Assembly: GCA_015063885.1 (NCBI GenBank)
Contig: SVTH01000005.1
Span: 103,061-167,060, forward strand
DNA length: 64,000 nucleotides
Source: Oscillospiraceae bacterium
GTDB lineage: Bacteria; Bacillota; Clostridia; Oscillospirales; CAG-382
Reading direction: 5' to 3'
This document shows, piece by piece, positions 47,899-56,776 of the stretch (the first letter of the stretch is position 1; each line of letters begins with the position of its first letter). The position numbers and the translations under genes are program-made. The notes below the pieces were generated by a model. That model was not told where the DNA came from and ran no database searches. It saw nothing but the letters and a program-made list of their open reading frames with translations.

Positions 47899-48840
47899 TT
47901 AACCCGGAAGGATCAGCCCCACGGCGTGATGGATCACGTCCAGAACGGGGTTCTTGATGGCGATGATCTCCCCGTCCAGATTCATATCCAAGGGCTCTTC
48001 CCCGCGGAACTCCACCGTTTTCACGGTCTTGTGGAGCATACGGCCCTCTAATTTCTCAAAATATTCTCCCTTGCGGTAGGGACCCAGCAATCCCGGGAAT
48101 TGGGTGCGGGGGATGGACTCGATCATCACCAGGTTCAAAAGCCCGTCGGAAAGGGAGCTCTTGGGGGAACAGCAGTAGCCCCCGCCGTAGTATTTGCCGT
48201 TGGCCACCACGGTGAAAAGGTATTCGTCCTTATTTGGGGTCTTCATGGGCTTGCCGTCCCCGAAGACCTGGAACTTGTGGCCCAGATGCCCCAAAAACTG
48301 CCGTACCAGCGCCATGTTGTAGGCTACGGAGCCTCCCATCATGGGGAGACGGCGGAAGGACTGCATTTTGCGGCACACCGCGGCGTCAAAGCCTGCGCTG
48401 GCCACGTTGATGCAAACGTATTCCACCCCGTCCTCGCTTGTGACGCGGATCAGGTCGATGGGGGTCGCCTTCCCCTTCATCATATCCCGCACGGAGCGGA
48501 AGCTGCTTTCGGGAATGGCAAAGGAACGGATAAAATCGTTTCCCGAGCCGGTGGGAACCACGCCCAGGGCAACGTTCTCCTTGCCGGAGACGTAAATACC
48601 CTTCACCACCTCGTTGAGAGTGCCGTCGCCGCCGCAGGCGTACACCCGCACGTCGTCCTTGGTCTCACGGAGGAAGTTTATCAGGTATTCCGTGGCATCC
48701 CCGGGGCCTGTGGTGCGGTACAGGGAGACCTCTCCCTCCACGGCGCCTTGCTCCTTGGCGTTGTTCACGGCTTTTTCAATGGCTTCCGATCGGTCTGCCT
48801 TCCCCGCGGCGGGGTTGACGATAAAGAGATGATGGGTCAT
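47899..48840 (-). CDS. Diacylglycerol kinase family lipid kinase (YegS/DagK type)
   Basis: The 313-residue protein starts LFIVNPAAGK, followed by YACGGDGTLNEVVKGI (the nucleotide GGDGT motif) and VVPTGSGNDFIRSF. These are the hallmarks of the DAGK catalytic domain. The C-terminal beta-sandwich ends with GEIIAIKNPVLDVIHHAV. The likely role is phosphorylation of diacylglycerol or a related lipid. It has its own promoter and lies next to repeat cluster H. Confidence 0.92.
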   Translation of the reverse strand: MTHHLFIVNPAAGKADRSEAIEKAVNNAKEQGAVEGEVSLYRTTGPGDATEYLINFLRETKDDVRVYACGGDGTLNEVVKGIYVSGKENVALGVVPTGSGNDFIRSFAIPESSFRSVRDMMKGKATPIDLIRVTSEDGVEYVCINVASAGFDAAVCRKMQSFRRLPMMGGSVAYNMALVRQFLGHLGHKFQVFGDGKPMKTPNKDEYLFTVVANGKYYGGGYCCSPKSSLSDGLLNLVMIESIPRTQFPGLLGPYRKGEYFEKLEGRMLHKTVKTVEFRGEEPLDMNLDGEIIAIKNPVLDVIHHAVGLILPG

Positions 48841-48878
48841 TTGAGAAGCACCTCCCGTACGTTTACATAGTTATATGT

Positions 48879-48908
48879 AGAATACCATAAAGAAAGGGGA
48901 GTTGTCAA
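48879..48908 (-). promoter_or_regulatory. Promoter of the lipid kinase gene
   Basis: On the minus strand TTGACA and TATTCT are separated by 18 bp. Confidence 0.75.
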
Positions 48909-48949
48909 GAGAGGGGAGAAAGAACTTTTGGAAAAAGCGTAATCGGGGA

Positions 48950-50180
48950 AGGAAGGCGCATTGCCGTTTGCAGGACAAAGGTCGTACTATACGTAGTGGT
49001 TTTGCTATCCTTACCTTTGGAGTGTCATCCTGAGCGGAGCCGCGGAGAAGGGGGAAAGGATAGGAAAGAAAAGGCTCTCCCGCGGCGGAGTCGAAGTTTT
49101 CGTAGTCGAGGCGCAGCCGAGCGGAGAAAACCAAGGGGTGCGTAGCGCCCCGCAGGGATATGGTAGGGAATTAGATGTACCCTTCTGTAACGCAAGAACT
49201 GTTTTAGTAACTGACGGAACGAAAAAAAGCGGTAGTGCAAATGTGTAGCCATACCCTCAAAAAATGCTCGGCATTTTTTGCCTTCCGCTTAGGCTCACGC
49301 CATGCGCGGAAGTTCGACTCGTGCGGGTTGTTTCATTGTGCACAGCCGCGACGGCTCTATCCCGCACTCGCTCAGAGTGACAAACGGGGGTGGCGTTGTC
49401 GATATACGTAGCGTTTTTCCTATTCCTTCCTTTAGGATGACAGTGCCCTTGCGGCTGTGCTATACGTAGCGTTTTTGCCGTTCTTTCCCTTAGACTGTCA
49501 TTCTGAGCGGAGCCGCGGGAAAGGGGGAAAGGATAGGAAAGAAAAGACTCTCCCGCGGCGGAGTCGAAGTTTTGCGGAGAAAGCAAGGCACGTTAGTGCC
49601 GTTCGGAGCAAAACCAAGGGGTGCGGAGCGCCCCGCAGGGATATGGTTGGGAGTTAGATGTACCCTTTCTGTAACGCAAGAACTGTTTTAAGTAACTGAC
49701 GGAACGGGAAAAGCGGTAGTGCAAATGTGTAGCCATACCCTCAAAAAATGCTTAGCATTTTTTGACTCTTATGCGGGCTCACGCCGCTCATAAGAGTTCG
49801 ACTCGTGCGGGTTGTTTCATTGTGCACAGCCGCGACGGCTCTATCCCGCACTCGCTCAGAGTGACAAACAGGGGTTGTGTTGTCGATATACGTAGCGGTT
49901 ATTGAGCTATATCAATTCGACTGTCATTCTGAGCGGAGCCGCGGAGAAGGGGGAAAGGATAGGAAAGAAAAGACTCTCCCGCGGCGGAGTCGAAGTTTTC
50001 GTAGTCGAGGCGCAGCCGAGCGGAGAAAACCAAGGGAGGCTTGCCTCCCGCAGGGATATGGTTTGGAATTAGATGTACCCTTCTGTAACGTAAGAACTGT
50101 TTTAAGTAACTAACGGAACGGAAAAAACGGTAGTGCAAATATGTTACCATACCCTCAAAAAATGCCCGGCATTTTTTGCG
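48950..50180 (-). repeat. Interspersed hairpin-mosaic repeat cluster H (minus orientation)
   Basis: Three modules with cores at about 49250, 49732 and 50147, all minus. Module variants differ in the hairpin after the GGATATGG block (GGGGTGC/GCGCCCC at 49134 and 49618, GGGAGGC/GCCTCCC at 50034). The third core has CCCGGC in its loop. The last core ends just before the mnmA promoter. No gene is supported. Confidence 0.85.
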
Positions 50181-50190
50181 TTTTTCCTTC

Positions 50191-50219
50191 TTGACAATCC
50201 GTATCAAAACGGGTATACT
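50191..50219 (+). promoter_or_regulatory. Promoter of mnmA
   Basis: TTGACA and TATACT with a 17 bp spacer, ~30 bp before the start. Confidence 0.85.
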
Positions 50220-50250
50220 CCTAACGAGTAGAGCGACAGGAGGGATTCCC

Positions 50251-51279
50251 ATGGCAAACAACAAGGTTCTCGTGGCCATGAGCGGCGGGGTAGACAGCGC
50301 CGTCACGGCGTTTTTGCTGAAACGGCAGGGCTACGACTGCATAGGCGTCACCATGCGCCTTTGGGGCAACGAGCGCACCGAGGATGCAAAAGCCATTTGC
50401 GACCGTTTGGAGATCCCCTTTGCCGTGTCGGACAAGCGGGAGGACTTCAACCGCTTGGTGGTGGAGCCCTTCGTGGAGACTTATTTAAAAGGGAGCACCC
50501 CCAACCCCTGTATTCTTTGCAACCGCCATCTGAAATTCGGCGCCCTTTGGGAGGTGGCGGAGGAATGGGGGGCGGACCTCCTTGCCACGGGGCATTACGC
50601 CCGCATCACGGAGGAAAACGGTGTCTTCCGCCTGAAAAAAGCAAAGGACCCCGCCAAGGATCAAAGCTACGTGCTTTACAACCTTACCGCAGAGCAGCTT
50701 GCCAAGGTGAGATTCCCCCTGGGAGATTACACCAAGCAGGAGGTGCGGGCTATTGCGGAAGAGCAGGGCTTCCAAAACGCAAAAAGCGGGGACAGCCAGG
50801 ACATCTGCTTTATCCCCGACGGCGACCACGCCGGATTCATCCGCACCCGTGTGAAGGAAGACTTCTCCCCCGGGGAGTTCGTGGATCTGACGGGCAGGGT
50901 GATGGGGATGCACAAGGGCATCGTTCATTACACCGTGGGGCAGAGAAAGGGCTTGGGACTTGCCTTGCCGGAGCCTTATTACGTTTGCAAAAAGGATGCG
51001 GAGAACAATCGGGTGGTGCTTTGCACCGCAAAAGAGCTGCCTGTGGATTCTCTGTTCGTAGAGGACTTCCATTGGATCCACGGCACGCCGGAGACACCCG
51101 TTTCCGCCACGGTGCGCACCCGTTACCACCAAAAGGAGATGCCCGCCACCCTGATCCCAAGGGAGCACGGGGTGGAGATCCGCTTTGACACCCCTGCCGC
51201 CGTTGCCGCCCCGGGACAATCCGCTGTTGCTTACGACGGAGACGTGGTTTTGGGCGGGGGAGAGATCTCTCCCAAATAA
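50251..51279 (+). CDS. mnmA: tRNA-specific 2-thiouridylase MnmA
   Basis: The 342-residue enzyme thiolates U34 of tRNA Lys, Glu and Gln. It has the PP-loop SGGVDS (11-16), TPNPCILCNRHLKF with the catalytic Cys, ATGHYARI, GDSQDICFI with the second Cys, and the C-terminal barrel. The start at 50251 follows AGGAGGG; an upstream ATG lies in the promoter. It shares a transcript with the AEC transporter, whose start is 9 bp downstream. Confidence 0.97.
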   Translation: MANNKVLVAMSGGVDSAVTAFLLKRQGYDCIGVTMRLWGNERTEDAKAICDRLEIPFAVSDKREDFNRLVVEPFVETYLKGSTPNPCILCNRHLKFGALWEVAEEWGADLLATGHYARITEENGVFRLKKAKDPAKDQSYVLYNLTAEQLAKVRFPLGDYTKQEVRAIAEEQGFQNAKSGDSQDICFIPDGDHAGFIRTRVKEDFSPGEFVDLTGRVMGMHKGIVHYTVGQRKGLGLALPEPYYVCKKDAENNRVVLCTAKELPVDSLFVEDFHWIHGTPETPVSATVRTRYHQKEMPATLIPREHGVEIRFDTPAAVAAPGQSAVAYDGDVVLGGGEISPK

Positions 51280-51288
51280 GGAGCTTTT

Positions 51289-52233
51289 ATGGACGTTTTG
51301 ATCTCTACCTTACAACAAATGAGCGTGCTGATGGGGCTGATCCTCATCGGATATATCATCTCCCGCACAGGAGCCGTTCCCGCCTCGGGGGCGTCGGTGC
51401 TTTCCAAAATGGAAAACAACGTGTTCATCCCCGCATTGGTGCTTTCCACCTTCTGGAAGGGATTTACCGTGGAGAGCCTGGGGAGCGCCTGGATGTTCGT
51501 GGCGGGAGGCTTCGGGGTGCTTGCCCTCTCCATTCCCGCCGCCCTTTTGCTGGGGAGGTTCTGCGCAAAGGATGAGTACACCCGCAAGATCTACACCTAC
51601 GGCTTGTCCTTTTCCAACTTCGGGTTCATGGGTAACGCGGTGGTGCTGGCCTTATTCCCCGCAGTGTTCGGGGATTATCTGGTGTTCGTTTTGCCCCTTT
51701 GGGTTTTGATCTATCTGTGGGGCGTGCCCGCCTTGCTGATCCCCCGGAAAGAGGGGGAAAAGAATTCTCTGAGATCTTCCCTGAAGCGGCTGGTGAACCC
51801 TATGTTCGCCGCCATGCTGGTTGGGATGGTTTTGGGGCTTTTGGCCGTGCCCTTGCCCGCTTTTCTGGCCTCGGGGCTGGATTCCCTGGGGGGCTGTATG
51901 TCCCCCGTGGCCATGCTGTTGACGGGCATGACGGTATCCTCTCTGGATCTGAAGAAGACCTTCACCAATAAAGCGGTGTATCTGGCCTCCTTCTTCCGTT
52001 TGGTTTTGTTCCCCGCCGTATTTTTGGTTCTGCTGTGGCTGCTGCCCCTGCCGGAGGATCTTTCCTTGTGTATCCTCTGCGCCGTTGCCATGCCCTTGGG
52101 GCTGAGTCCCGTGGTGATCCCCGGGGCGTACGGACTGGATACCTCCACCGCCGCAGGGATGGCGCTGATCTCCCATTTGCTGTCCGTGGCCACCATCCCC
52201 GTGGTGTTTTGGGTGTATACGTTGTTGGGATAA
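51289..52233 (+). CDS. AEC family transporter
   Basis: The 314-residue protein has about ten hydrophobic segments and the AEC (auxin efflux carrier) pattern: an N-terminal LMGLILIGYIISRTGAVP, a loop with YGLSFSNFGFMGNAVV and the C-terminal PLGLSPVVIPGAYGLDTSTA. Bacterial members export or import organic acids such as malate. It follows mnmA closely and ends at a terminator. A second AEC gene lies at 60972 on the other strand. Confidence 0.88.
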   Translation: MDVLISTLQQMSVLMGLILIGYIISRTGAVPASGASVLSKMENNVFIPALVLSTFWKGFTVESLGSAWMFVAGGFGVLALSIPAALLLGRFCAKDEYTRKIYTYGLSFSNFGFMGNAVVLALFPAVFGDYLVFVLPLWVLIYLWGVPALLIPRKEGEKNSLRSSLKRLVNPMFAAMLVGMVLGLLAVPLPAFLASGLDSLGGCMSPVAMLLTGMTVSSLDLKKTFTNKAVYLASFFRLVLFPAVFLVLLWLLPLPEDLSLCILCAVAMPLGLSPVVIPGAYGLDTSTAAGMALISHLLSVATIPVVFWVYTLLG

Positions 52234-52237
52234 AAGA

Positions 52238-52265
52238 AAGAGCTCCGAAAAGGGGCTCTTTTTCG
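52238..52265 (+). terminator. Terminator after the mnmA-AEC operon
   Basis: AAAGAGCTCC pairs with GGGGCTCTTTTT, followed by C and more T. Confidence 0.85.
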
Positions 52266-52279
52266 TTGCAAAAGAACGG

Positions 52280-52360
52280 TTTAGGGGTGTTTCTTTGGGA
52301 AAAGAAACACCCTTAAAAACCCCAAAGAAACCGTATTGCCGAAAACTGTCGTTTTCGGGA
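52280..52360 (+). repeat. Two-hairpin element, copy 3
   Basis: The first hairpin GGGTGTTTCTTT/AAAGAAACACCC is followed by AAAAACCCC, a linker and CCGAAAAC/GTTTTCGG. Confidence 0.75.
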
Positions 52361-52394
52361 GAGGGAGAAAGTGTTTTGTTCATCTTCTCTATGT

Positions 52395-52515
52395 GGAATT
52401 TCGGCGGGCGATTCGTGAATCGCCCCTACGGAAACGAATAGGGGGTATCGGCGCCCCGTTTGCGTTGAATTATGCGGCGGATCTGCACGGCCTTCTTGCG
52501 TGGGACATCCCCCTG
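52395..52515. repeat. Short inverted-repeat element related to 46740-46975
   Basis: GGGCGATTCGTGAATCGCCC is a palindrome followed by CTACGG. Further on, GCGGATCTGCACGG then CTTCTTGCGTG match the sequence at 46932-46960. Otherwise the gap before the surface-protein gene has only the candidate Pho box. Confidence 0.6.
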
Positions 52516-52569
52516 TGCAAATCGTCGGAATCATCAAATTTTCTTGAAATTTCATCGTTTTTTTGTAAA

Positions 52570-52603
52570 CGTTCACAACACGTTCATAAACCGATGGTAG
52601 TAT
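52570..52603 (+). promoter_or_regulatory. Candidate PhoB/PhoP-type box and -10 of the surface-protein gene
   Basis: CGTTCACAACA (52570-52580) and CGTTCATAAAC (52581-52591) are 11 bp direct repeats, a third degenerate unit precedes them, and TAGTAT follows 6 bp later. No good -35 box exists, as is usual for activator-dependent promoters. Confidence 0.4.
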
Positions 52604-52642
52604 GAGAATACAGAAAAATCTTTTTTTGGGGAGGATGCGTTT

Positions 52643-54655
52643 ATGCAAGCAAAAATGAAGAAAACTTCAACCGTCAAACGGCTTTTCGCCATGCTTTCGT
52701 TGCTTCTTTGCGGGGTGATGCTGTTCTTACCTTTTTCCGTTTTTGCGGCCGAGGAGCATCCGAGAGAGGGGAAGCTTTCCGATACCGTTTCCTGGAGCTT
52801 TTCCGAGGACGGGATCCTATCCTTCGTAGGAACGGGAGCTATTGACAGCCGTGAGGGCTGGGCGCATTGGATCCCCGATATTTGCGAGATCCATATTGGG
52901 GAAGGCATCACTCACATCGGCGAGGAGGCTTTTGCCGGCGGCGATATGTATCTTTGGCCGGACGACAGCACCAATTTAAGGAAGATCATTTTCCCCACCA
53001 CTTTGGAAACGGTGGGGGACGGTGCCTTTAACTACGGATGGGGACTTCCCAAGGGGGTAGAGGTACACGTTCCCAGCCTGCTGGATTGGTGCGAAATTGA
53101 GTTTGAATCCCCCACCGGCTGGTGGGATACTCCTTGCAGCTACCTGTCTTCTCCCGTGGTGGGGGCGTTATACGTTGACGGCGTCCGCTTGGAGGGCGTG
53201 GTAGAGTTCCCCGGGGAGCTGACCAAAGTGAACAACTGCACCTTTATGCGGGTAAGCGGCATCACCGAGGTGATCCTCCACGACGGCATTACCGAGATTG
53301 GTGACGGCGCGTTCAACAGAAGCTCCGTCGCCAAGGTGAATTTCCCCAAGAATCTGAAGAAGATCGGGAGATGTGCCTTTGCCCACAGCGGTTTGACAGC
53401 GGCAGACCTTCCCGAAGGGCTGGAATACTTGGGCTGGTACGCATTCGAGGGGTCGAAAAAGCTTCAGCGGGTGACGTTGCCCTCTACCTTGAAGTTCTGC
53501 GGCGGCGGTGCCTTCGACAGCTGTGAAAAGATCAGCGAGGTACATATTTCCGATCTGGACGCCTATTGCCGGATCACCTTTGGAGAGTCGATCAGCGACG
53601 GAGGAGGATTCGGCTTCGAAGCCGCGTCTCCTGTGTATTACACCGGCAGGTTGCTGTTGAACGGCGACCCGGTAACGGAGGTCGTTTTCCCCGAGGACGT
53701 GACCTATATTTCTCCTGCGATGTTCCAAAACTGCAAGGATCTTACCCGGGTGAAATTTTTGGGCGAGGTGAAATACATCGGTAAATACGCCTTCGCGGGA
53801 TGCGAAAACCTCAGGGAGTGGGAAGGGGATCTGTATGAATGCCGGATAGAAGAATTTGCTTTTTCCGGGTGTAAGAGCCTCACGTCCATTCCGAACCCCA
53901 AATACTGTTACTTGGGAAGGGGAGCTTTTTCCGGGTGCGAAAGTCTGACGAAGGTGTATTTCGACGCAGACGATGCAGAAAGCAGAGTGTTCTACAATTG
54001 TCCGTCCTTGGAACTGTACGTCAGCGGTCTGCTGGATATGAAGAAGGTGGAACATTCCTGGCTGGACGGTGTTTCCAAGGTGTACGTTTCTACGTACGTT
54101 ACCCCCGGCGAAGGGTTCTTAGCGGTCTATACCCCAACGGAAACGGTGGGTAACTACGTTTTGTACGTGAATTGCCCCCATGAATGGGAGAAGGAAGAGG
54201 ATCCCGAGAATCCTTGTTATAGGCTTTCCCGTTGCACCAAGTGCGGCGCTGAAAAGGAAAACGGCGTAAAGCATACCTCCGGCGAGTGGGAAACGGTGAA
54301 GGAGCCCACGGAGACCGAGGAGGGAGAAAAACGGCAAAGCTGTACCCTCTGCGGAGAGGTACTGAAGACGGAAGCTATTCCCGTTTTGGAGAAAACAGAG
54401 GAAAGCTCGGAAGCAGAAAGCTCCGAGGAGGTCTCGGAGGAAGCTTCCGAAGCGGTCTCCGAAGAAGAATCCGAGGAGACTTCGGAAGAGGAATCTTCCG
54501 TTCCTTCAAAAGATCCCGTTTCCGGGGAAAGTGAGGAAAGCGTTCCCGGGGAAGAGCCTACCCAAGGCGTCCCCCTGTGGACGGTGTTCTTGGTAGGTGC
54601 CCTCTGCGCAGGGACTGCCGCAGGAATCACTTGGTTGATCTGTAAAAAGAAGTAA
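52643..54655 (+). CDS. BspA-type leucine-rich-repeat surface protein
   Basis: The 670-residue protein has a signal peptide (Lys-rich start, hydrophobic ~14-32, cleavage near VFAAEE). A long series of irregular LRR_5/BspA repeats (IGDGAFNRSSVAKVNFPKNL, YIGKYAFAGCENLREW and so on) follows, then a segment of the CTKCGAEKENGVKHTSG type (~530-580). A Ser/Glu-rich stalk (~585-640) and a C-terminal membrane helix (~646-664) with KKK end the protein. It is anchored in the membrane by this tail, without an LPxTG motif. GGAGG lies upstream of the ATG. BspA repeats often bind host or cell-surface ligands. Confidence 0.9.
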   Translation: MQAKMKKTSTVKRLFAMLSLLLCGVMLFLPFSVFAAEEHPREGKLSDTVSWSFSEDGILSFVGTGAIDSREGWAHWIPDICEIHIGEGITHIGEEAFAGGDMYLWPDDSTNLRKIIFPTTLETVGDGAFNYGWGLPKGVEVHVPSLLDWCEIEFESPTGWWDTPCSYLSSPVVGALYVDGVRLEGVVEFPGELTKVNNCTFMRVSGITEVILHDGITEIGDGAFNRSSVAKVNFPKNLKKIGRCAFAHSGLTAADLPEGLEYLGWYAFEGSKKLQRVTLPSTLKFCGGGAFDSCEKISEVHISDLDAYCRITFGESISDGGGFGFEAASPVYYTGRLLLNGDPVTEVVFPEDVTYISPAMFQNCKDLTRVKFLGEVKYIGKYAFAGCENLREWEGDLYECRIEEFAFSGCKSLTSIPNPKYCYLGRGAFSGCESLTKVYFDADDAESRVFYNCPSLELYVSGLLDMKKVEHSWLDGVSKVYVSTYVTPGEGFLAVYTPTETVGNYVLYVNCPHEWEKEEDPENPCYRLSRCTKCGAEKENGVKHTSGEWETVKEPTETEEGEKRQSCTLCGEVLKTEAIPVLEKTEESSEAESSEEVSEEASEAVSEEESEETSEEESSVPSKDPVSGESEESVPGEEPTQGVPLWTVFLVGALCAGTAAGITWLICKKK

Positions 54656-54663
54656 TAGCAAAG

Positions 54664-54706
54664 AAGCACTTGCGGCGAAACATCCGTAAGTGCTTTCTCT
54701 TTTTCA
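54664..54706. terminator. Terminator after the surface-protein gene
   Basis: AAGCACTTGCGG pairs with CCGTAAGTGCTT (one mismatch), followed by TCTCTTTTTC. Confidence 0.75.
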
Positions 54707-55405
54707 TATCCCGCCGTTGACGTCCAGCACGGCGCCGGTGATATAGGACGCTTTATCCGACGCCAAAAACACCAAGGCTTCCGCAACCTCCTCGGGGGTA
54801 CCGAAGCGGTCCAAGGGGATGGAGGTCATGAGATCCTCCGCTTCCTCAACGGTCAAGCGGTCGTTCATGGGGGTTTGGATCACCCCGGGGCAGACGCAGT
54901 TCACCCGCACACCTGCGGGGCCCACTTCCTTCGCCAAGGCCTTGGTCAACCCGATAAGGGCGGCTTTGGTAACGGAATAATCCACCTCACAGCTCCCTCC
55001 CGTCTCCCCGAACATGGAGGACACGTTGAGGATGCAACCTTCCCCCCGGGAAAGCATTCCTTTTACCAAAATGCGGGAGAGGGCGAGGGGAGCGAACAGG
55101 TTCACTTCGTAAAGCTCCTTTGCTTGCTCCTCGGACACCAGATCAAACAGCGCAAACAGATCCACCGCCGCGTTGTTCACCAGCACGTCCGTTTCCGGGA
55201 AGGCCTCCGCCAGGGCTTTTACCTGGGCTCGGTCTGCCAGATCCGCCCTGTAAAGGACGGCGTTTTCCAGCTCTGCCGCCAGGGCTTTTGCCCCTTCTTC
55301 GTTTTTATTGTAATGGAGGATCACACGGTAGCCCTCCCTGTGGAAGGCTTTCGCCGCCGCCTTGCCGATGCCTCCGGAGGCGCCTGTGATCAGAACGGTC
55401 TTCAT
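54704..55405 (-). CDS. SDR family oxidoreductase (FabG-like)
   Basis: The 233-residue protein has the SDR NAD(P) motif TGASGGIGKAAAKAF, LVNNAAVDLF, the catalytic Ser in LNVSSMFGETGG and the YSVTKAA (Tyr-x-x-x-Lys) pair, ending SYITGAVLDVNGGI. It resembles 3-oxoacyl-ACP reductases, but no fatty-acid genes are adjacent, so it may reduce another carbonyl. It lies 21 bp after the DUF4143 ATPase gene... reading leftward it is downstream of that gene and may share its transcript. Confidence 0.88.
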   Translation of the reverse strand: MKTVLITGASGGIGKAAAKAFHREGYRVILHYNKNEEGAKALAAELENAVLYRADLADRAQVKALAEAFPETDVLVNNAAVDLFALFDLVSEEQAKELYEVNLFAPLALSRILVKGMLSRGEGCILNVSSMFGETGGSCEVDYSVTKAALIGLTKALAKEVGPAGVRVNCVCPGVIQTPMNDRLTVEEAEDLMTSIPLDRFGTPEEVAEALVFLASDKASYITGAVLDVNGGI

Positions 55406-55426
55406 AAGGATTCCGGCTCCTTTCTT

Positions 55427-56650
55427 TTACAAATATTGCACGGGGATCACTTTGTCGTTCCCCTGCAGAGTCACCAAGCTGTCGTACAGGCACACCACAC
55501 CTCCCGAGCCTCTGGTGATACCGGGGATCCGATCCAGCAGCTCGAAGGCCGCAATATCCTTTTTGCGGGGATCCGCGTGCTTCTTCATCTCTACGGGATG
55601 GAGAACGCCGTCCTTCTCAATGAGCAGATCGATCTCGTTCATGTCCTTGTCACGATAGAAATACAAGGGCGGCTCCGTGATCCCTTTGTTGTAGTAGCTT
55701 TTGATCACCTCGGCGATGACGAAGTTTTCAAAAAACGCGCCTGCCATGGCACCGTTCTTCAAAACCTCGGGGGAGCTCCAACGGGTAAGATACGCCGCCA
55801 GACCGGTATCCAAAAAGTACAGCTTGGGGGTCTTCACCGCCCGCTTGGTAATGTTGTTGGAATAGGGCTGTAACAGATATACCACGTTGGACGCTACCAG
55901 GATGGACAGCCAGCGTTCCGCCGTGGGCGGGCTGATCCCCACGTCCCGCGCCAGGGAGGCAAGGTTCACCAGTTGACCTACGGAAGCCGCCGCAGCCACC
56001 ATAAATTTCGTAAAGGTGACCGTGTCGCCGATCTCGGAAAGCTCCCGCACGTCCCGCTCAATATAGGTGCGTACGTAAGCACTGTAAAACAACTGCCAAT
56101 CGAAGGAGGGATTGCTCACCAGCTCGGGCATGGAGCCGCGGTGGATCCGCTTCCAGACCTCGTCGTAGGTGATTTGGTTTTGTTCCTTTTTCCGCAGGGA
56201 AAAATACTCCTCCGCGGGCAGAAAAGGAAGATCGCAGGACACCCCGCAGGTCTCCCGCAGGGAAAAGCCCAACAAGGTCACCAATCCGATGCGCCCCGCC
56301 AGGGATTCACTGACGCCCTTCATCATGCGGAACTGCTGGGAGCTGCAAAGATAAAACTGCCCTTTTTGGCGGCTTCTGTCCAGATGGAGCTTTATCTGCT
56401 CAAACAGTGCAGGGGCCTTCTGCACCTCGTCCACAAAGACGGGAGGCGGATTGTCCTTAAAAAAGGTGCCGCTTTCCTCTGCGGCGCTTGCCCGCAGGAT
56501 GGGGTCGTCCAAGGAAACGTACCCTGCGTTTTGGGTGATGTTCCGGAGCATGGTGGTCTTCCCGACCTGTCGGGGCCCTGCTACCAGGACGGCACCAAAC
56601 ATTTCGGCAAGGGTCTTTACTGTGGCTTCCGCATGTCTTTTGAGGTACAA
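55427..56650 (-). CDS. AAA ATPase with DUF4143 domain
   Basis: The product of ~407 residues begins with an AAA_14 ATPase domain (VAGPRQVGKTTMLRNI Walker A, PPVFVDEVQKAP Walker B) and ends with a DUF4143 domain (AGAFFENFVIAEVIKSYYN, FYRDKDMNEIDLLIEKDG, HPVEMKKHADP), whose E-I-D-L and V-E-M-K residues look like a PD-(D/E)XK nuclease core. A TTG start at 56648 is chosen because AAAGGAGG lies eight bases upstream; a longer frame crosses the promoter. The function of this family is unclear. Two palindromic operators flank its promoter. Confidence 0.85.
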   Translation of the reverse strand: MYLKRHAEATVKTLAEMFGAVLVAGPRQVGKTTMLRNITQNAGYVSLDDPILRASAAEESGTFFKDNPPPVFVDEVQKAPALFEQIKLHLDRSRQKGQFYLCSSQQFRMMKGVSESLAGRIGLVTLLGFSLRETCGVSCDLPFLPAEEYFSLRKKEQNQITYDEVWKRIHRGSMPELVSNPSFDWQLFYSAYVRTYIERDVRELSEIGDTVTFTKFMVAAAASVGQLVNLASLARDVGISPPTAERWLSILVASNVVYLLQPYSNNITKRAVKTPKLYFLDTGLAAYLTRWSSPEVLKNGAMAGAFFENFVIAEVIKSYYNKGITEPPLYFYRDKDMNEIDLLIEKDGVLHPVEMKKHADPRKKDIAAFELLDRIPGITRGSGGVVCLYDSLVTLQGNDKVIPVQYL

Positions 56651-56666
56651 AACGGCGCCCTCCTTT

Positions 56667-56699
56667 CGGCTGATCAAATATCTGATGTTATTATAGCCG
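56667..56699. promoter_or_regulatory. Operator-like imperfect palindrome overlapping the -10 box
   Basis: CGGCTGATCAAATATC and GATGTTATTATAGCCG form an imperfect palindrome covering the -10 region and the transcription start of the DUF4143 gene. Its ends and centre match the palindrome at 56740. Confidence 0.55.
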
Positions 56700-56718
56700 A
56701 AATATTTGCAAAAATCAA
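56690..56718 (-). promoter_or_regulatory. Promoter of the DUF4143 ATPase gene
   Basis: On the minus strand TTGATT and TATAAT are separated by 17 bp. Confidence 0.8.
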
Positions 56719-56739
56719 CCCTTTTGAAAGAAAAATTCC

Positions 56740-56770
56740 GGCTAATCAAACATTTGATGTTCGATCAGCC
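56740..56770. promoter_or_regulatory. Operator-like palindrome upstream of the -35 box
   Basis: GGCTAATCAAACAT and ATGTTCGATCAGCC are inverted copies (12 of 14 positions) around a TTG centre. It lies between the rnhA stop and the DUF4143 promoter. Confidence 0.65.
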
Positions 56771-56776
56771 GAGAAT

